The translations under genes were made by a program, and so were the position numbers. From assembly GCA_016709005.1 (NCBI GenBank), contig JADJEU010000004.1, positions 124,001 to 188,000 on the forward strand: 64,000 nucleotides of DNA. Direction: 5' to 3'. The DNA is from Crocinitomicaceae bacterium. Lineage in GTDB: Bacteria; Bacteroidota; Bacteroidia; Flavobacteriales_D; Crocinitomicaceae. Under the pieces are notes generated by a model. It did no database searches. It saw nothing but the letters and a program-made list of their open reading frames with translations, and had not been told where the DNA came from. Positions 62,262-64,000 of the stretch are shown in pieces; position 1 is the first letter of the stretch; each line of letters opens with the position of its first letter.

Positions 62262-63167
62262 TTACAAAAACAATGGAATCAACAAGCCAAAAAACATGGC
62301 CAATTTCAGAAGATTTGAAGACATTAAAAACCTGGATCTATTCATATAGTTAGGCAACACGACAAACGATGCCACTATTGCCAGCAAGGTCAAAGCCAAT
62401 AAATAGATTGCGATATTGACAACACCTGTCACATTATCAACACTAAAAAAAATCAGGCTCTTATACAGAAAATAAGACAACGGCGCAACAGCAATGATAT
62501 AAAGAAGGATCAAAACAATTTTTGTTTTTCCAATACCAAAAACAATCGGCATGGATTTACTGTTCAATAATAAATCACCTTTGATATCGGCCATATCTTT
62601 AACGATCTCTCGAATCAGATTTAACCAAAATGCATACAGCGCAAAAGACAGAACGATTGCGCCGCGATAATCGAAGATTGAAATATAATTGTTGTAAAGC
62701 AATATATAGAGCGGCACAATTCCTGTGAGGAATGCTACAATGACATTTCCAAGAATCAAGGTACGTTTGAAATACATGGAATAAAACCAAAGCAAGTTGA
62801 TGGTAACAAAAGGTATAATGGCCATAAACCAGTTGTCATACTTCCAGCCCAGATACATGGCAATTAAAAGCCCCACAGAATTAAAAACCCAATTAAAAAC
62901 AATAGCCCATCTGCGTTTGATGTACTTGTCAATAATCAAGAGTTCTGGTTTATTGACGCGATCTGCCTTTACGTCAAAATAATCATTGATAATATTACCT
63001 GCAGCAGCAATCAGTAGAGTGGAAAAAACAAGGGTTAAAAACTCTGGTTTAAGAGCTTCACGAAACCCGTTTTGCGCAACATAGATCTGAAACACCGCCA
63101 TCGTCAGCGCAATCACCGCTAAGTTGAGCGGCCGGATTAATCTGAAGAAGTGCCAGAGTGCGTTCAT
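62262..63167 (-). CDS. UbiA family prenyltransferase (geranylgeranylglycerol-phosphate-type)
   Basis: The 301-residue integral membrane enzyme has about eight membrane segments. The two Asp-rich prenyl-diphosphate motifs are present: NIINDYFDVKADRVNKPE (NDxxDxxxD) and REIVKDMADIKGD (DxxxD). Bacteroidota members of this clade are usually annotated as (S)-2,3-di-O-geranylgeranylglyceryl phosphate synthase-like; menaquinone biosynthesis is an alternative. The gene lies beside maf, and the OmpA gene follows it upstream. Confidence 0.9.
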   Translation of the reverse strand: MNALWHFFRLIRPLNLAVIALTMAVFQIYVAQNGFREALKPEFLTLVFSTLLIAAAGNIINDYFDVKADRVNKPELLIIDKYIKRRWAIVFNWVFNSVGLLIAMYLGWKYDNWFMAIIPFVTINLLWFYSMYFKRTLILGNVIVAFLTGIVPLYILLYNNYISIFDYRGAIVLSFALYAFWLNLIREIVKDMADIKGDLLLNSKSMPIVFGIGKTKIVLILLYIIAVAPLSYFLYKSLIFFSVDNVTGVVNIAIYLLALTLLAIVASFVVLPNYMNRSRFLMSSNLLKLAMFFGLLIPLFL

Positions 63168-63178
63168 TGTTTTATTTG

Positions 63179-64000
63179 CTATATCGCTGTAATTTTATAA
63201 ACGGTTCTTCTATTTTTTTGATGTGCCGCTTTTTTCTCTTTGTCTGTCGTCATCTTTTCAATTTCTTCATCCGTGACAACCGGTTGTGTTTCACCGTATC
63301 CTTTGTAGGTCATGCGTTCTTTTGGAATACCTTTTGAAATCAGATATTCGTAAACGGCTTTTGCACGGTTATGACTTAATTCCAAATTATGTTTGTCATC
63401 GCCTTGCGTATCGGTGTGTCCCTGAAGTTCAATTTTCATGGTTGGATTATCGTTCAGGTATTGTGCAAGTTTATCCAACTCAACATAAGAAACTGCTCTT
63501 AAATTGTACGAGTCTAAATCAAAGAAAACATTTTCAAGAGTCACTTCACCACCTACAACATCCATAACCAAAGGCACATCCTGATGATAGGGTTCTGTCG
63601 AATTTTCAGGAACTGTGAGATTAAAATTTACCGAGTACGGTAGGTAACCCTCTTTCTCAACAAACAAACCATAATCCTTATTAATTGGCAATGTTACCAG
63701 AAATCCTCCAGTTTTAGAGTCAGAGTAAGAATACACCATTTCTTTTCCAGTTTCCAGATCAACCAATCTGAATTGAGCTCCTAGTTTTACATTTGTTTTG
63801 GAATCAAAAACAGTTCCCGTCATATAGATAGTTTTGGTTGGACGGATTGAAACAGGCATTTCAAATTCATATAAATCCAACTCACCCAATCCCCCTTCAC
63901 GGTCAGAAGCAAAAACAGCAAGACTTCCATCTGCGTAAACAACCAATGAATTTTCATTGTTGTGCGTGTTGATCGGATATCCGAGGTTGACTGGATCACT
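63179..64000 (-). CDS. OmpA family protein with PD40-like repeats, N-terminus outside window
   Basis: The visible 273 codons hold one WD40-like (PD40) unit (SDPVNLGYPINTHNNENS ... ADGSLAVFASDREGGLGELDLYEFE), a carboxypeptidase-regulatory-like domain (IYMTGTVFDSKTNVKLGAQFRLVDLETGKEM) and an OmpA C-terminal peptidoglycan-binding domain (ENVFFDLDSYNLRAVSYVELDKLAQYLNDNPTMKIELQGHTDTQGDD ... ELSHNRAKAVYEYLISKGIP). The protein would be an outer-membrane or periplasmic lipoprotein-like anchor. Its stop lies 12 bases from the UbiA start, so the two genes are co-transcribed. The signal peptide is beyond the right edge. Confidence 0.9.
   Translation of the reverse strand, partial: SDPVNLGYPINTHNNENSLVVYADGSLAVFASDREGGLGELDLYEFEMPVSIRPTKTIYMTGTVFDSKTNVKLGAQFRLVDLETGKEMVYSYSDSKTGGFLVTLPINKDYGLFVEKEGYLPYSVNFNLTVPENSTEPYHQDVPLVMDVVGGEVTLENVFFDLDSYNLRAVSYVELDKLAQYLNDNPTMKIELQGHTDTQGDDKHNLELSHNRAKAVYEYLISKGIPKERMTYKGYGETQPVVTDEEIEKMTTDKEKKAAHQKNRRTVYKITAI

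Noticed and set aside
1..64000. CRISPR arrays, tRNA or rRNA genes
   Set aside because: No regularly spaced repeats of 25-40 bases with unique spacers, no cloverleaf with T-loop and anticodon sequences, and no conserved rRNA words were seen on either strand.

Overview
The window is A+T-rich bacterial DNA with the marks of a Bacteroidota genome, probably a Flavobacteriales-like lineage. Evidence: several exported proteins end in a type IX secretion (Por) sorting domain, many genes carry Bacteroidota-type -7 boxes (TAnnTTTG) with no Shine-Dalgarno, and families typical of the phylum occur (Reg_prop beta-propeller lipoprotein, UbiA-Maf pair, OmpA with PD40 repeats, TlpA-like thioredoxin with a DUF4369-type N-terminus). 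I found no rRNA, tRNA or CRISPR array. I cannot name the genus.

Layout. 0-7 kb: an exported protein cut by the window edge, ElaA-like acetyltransferase, a two-gene ABC exporter, a TlpA-like exported thioredoxin, a gene-free interval with a good rod-like RNA candidate, GH25 muramidase, PhnP-like hydrolase and a lipoprotein. 7-20 kb: a frameshifted outer-membrane protein, a three-gene operon with a DUF493 protein, a truncated NUDIX gene beside a palindromic repeat, HtpG, a YdjC deacetylase, a J-domain/KTSC protein, a triple-repeat T9SS cargo, a DUF2306 operon and a SET protein. 20-36 kb: small membrane and secreted proteins, a histone-like Lys/Ala-rich protein, a YfbK-type VWA protein, UbiB-like kinase coupled to a phasin-like coiled coil, CBS protein, MeaB, S4 protein, a LemA-TPM operon, a YdeI protein ending in a CDGSH motif, CvfB and a 55-residue protein. 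36-49 kb: T9SS-sorted beta-propeller, Wzz/O-antigen ligase pair, RecF, a damaged IS1595-family insertion sequence in low-quality-looking sequence, SurE, WG-repeat protein, ferritin-VIT protein, cupin. 49-64 kb: a very large beta-propeller, a compact C-M-R restriction-modification system, Reg_prop lipoprotein, MFS pump divergent from a TetR regulator that heads an ABC exporter operon, GNAT, Maf, UbiA and an OmpA-family protein cut by the right edge.

Five genes or systems carry clean single-base lesions whose repair restores a full-length protein (7.1-7.8 kb with three, 16.7 kb, 32.48 kb, 53.84 kb, plus an in-frame stop at 54.63 kb), and the IS carries many. This argues for residual assembly errors, though real decay of the restriction system remains possible.

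Most notable non-coding signals: the rod-like RNA candidate at 4.7-4.8 kb with promoter and T-run; a promoter flanked by paired operators in front of the restriction-system regulator; two TGAC-N6-GTCA operators in front of the TetR gene; a 156-bp cloverleaf-like palindromic element at 49.0 kb; and a class of intergenic repeats made of a degenerate G/T-rich short-word array followed by its C/A-rich complement (41.7, 45.7 kb and around maf).
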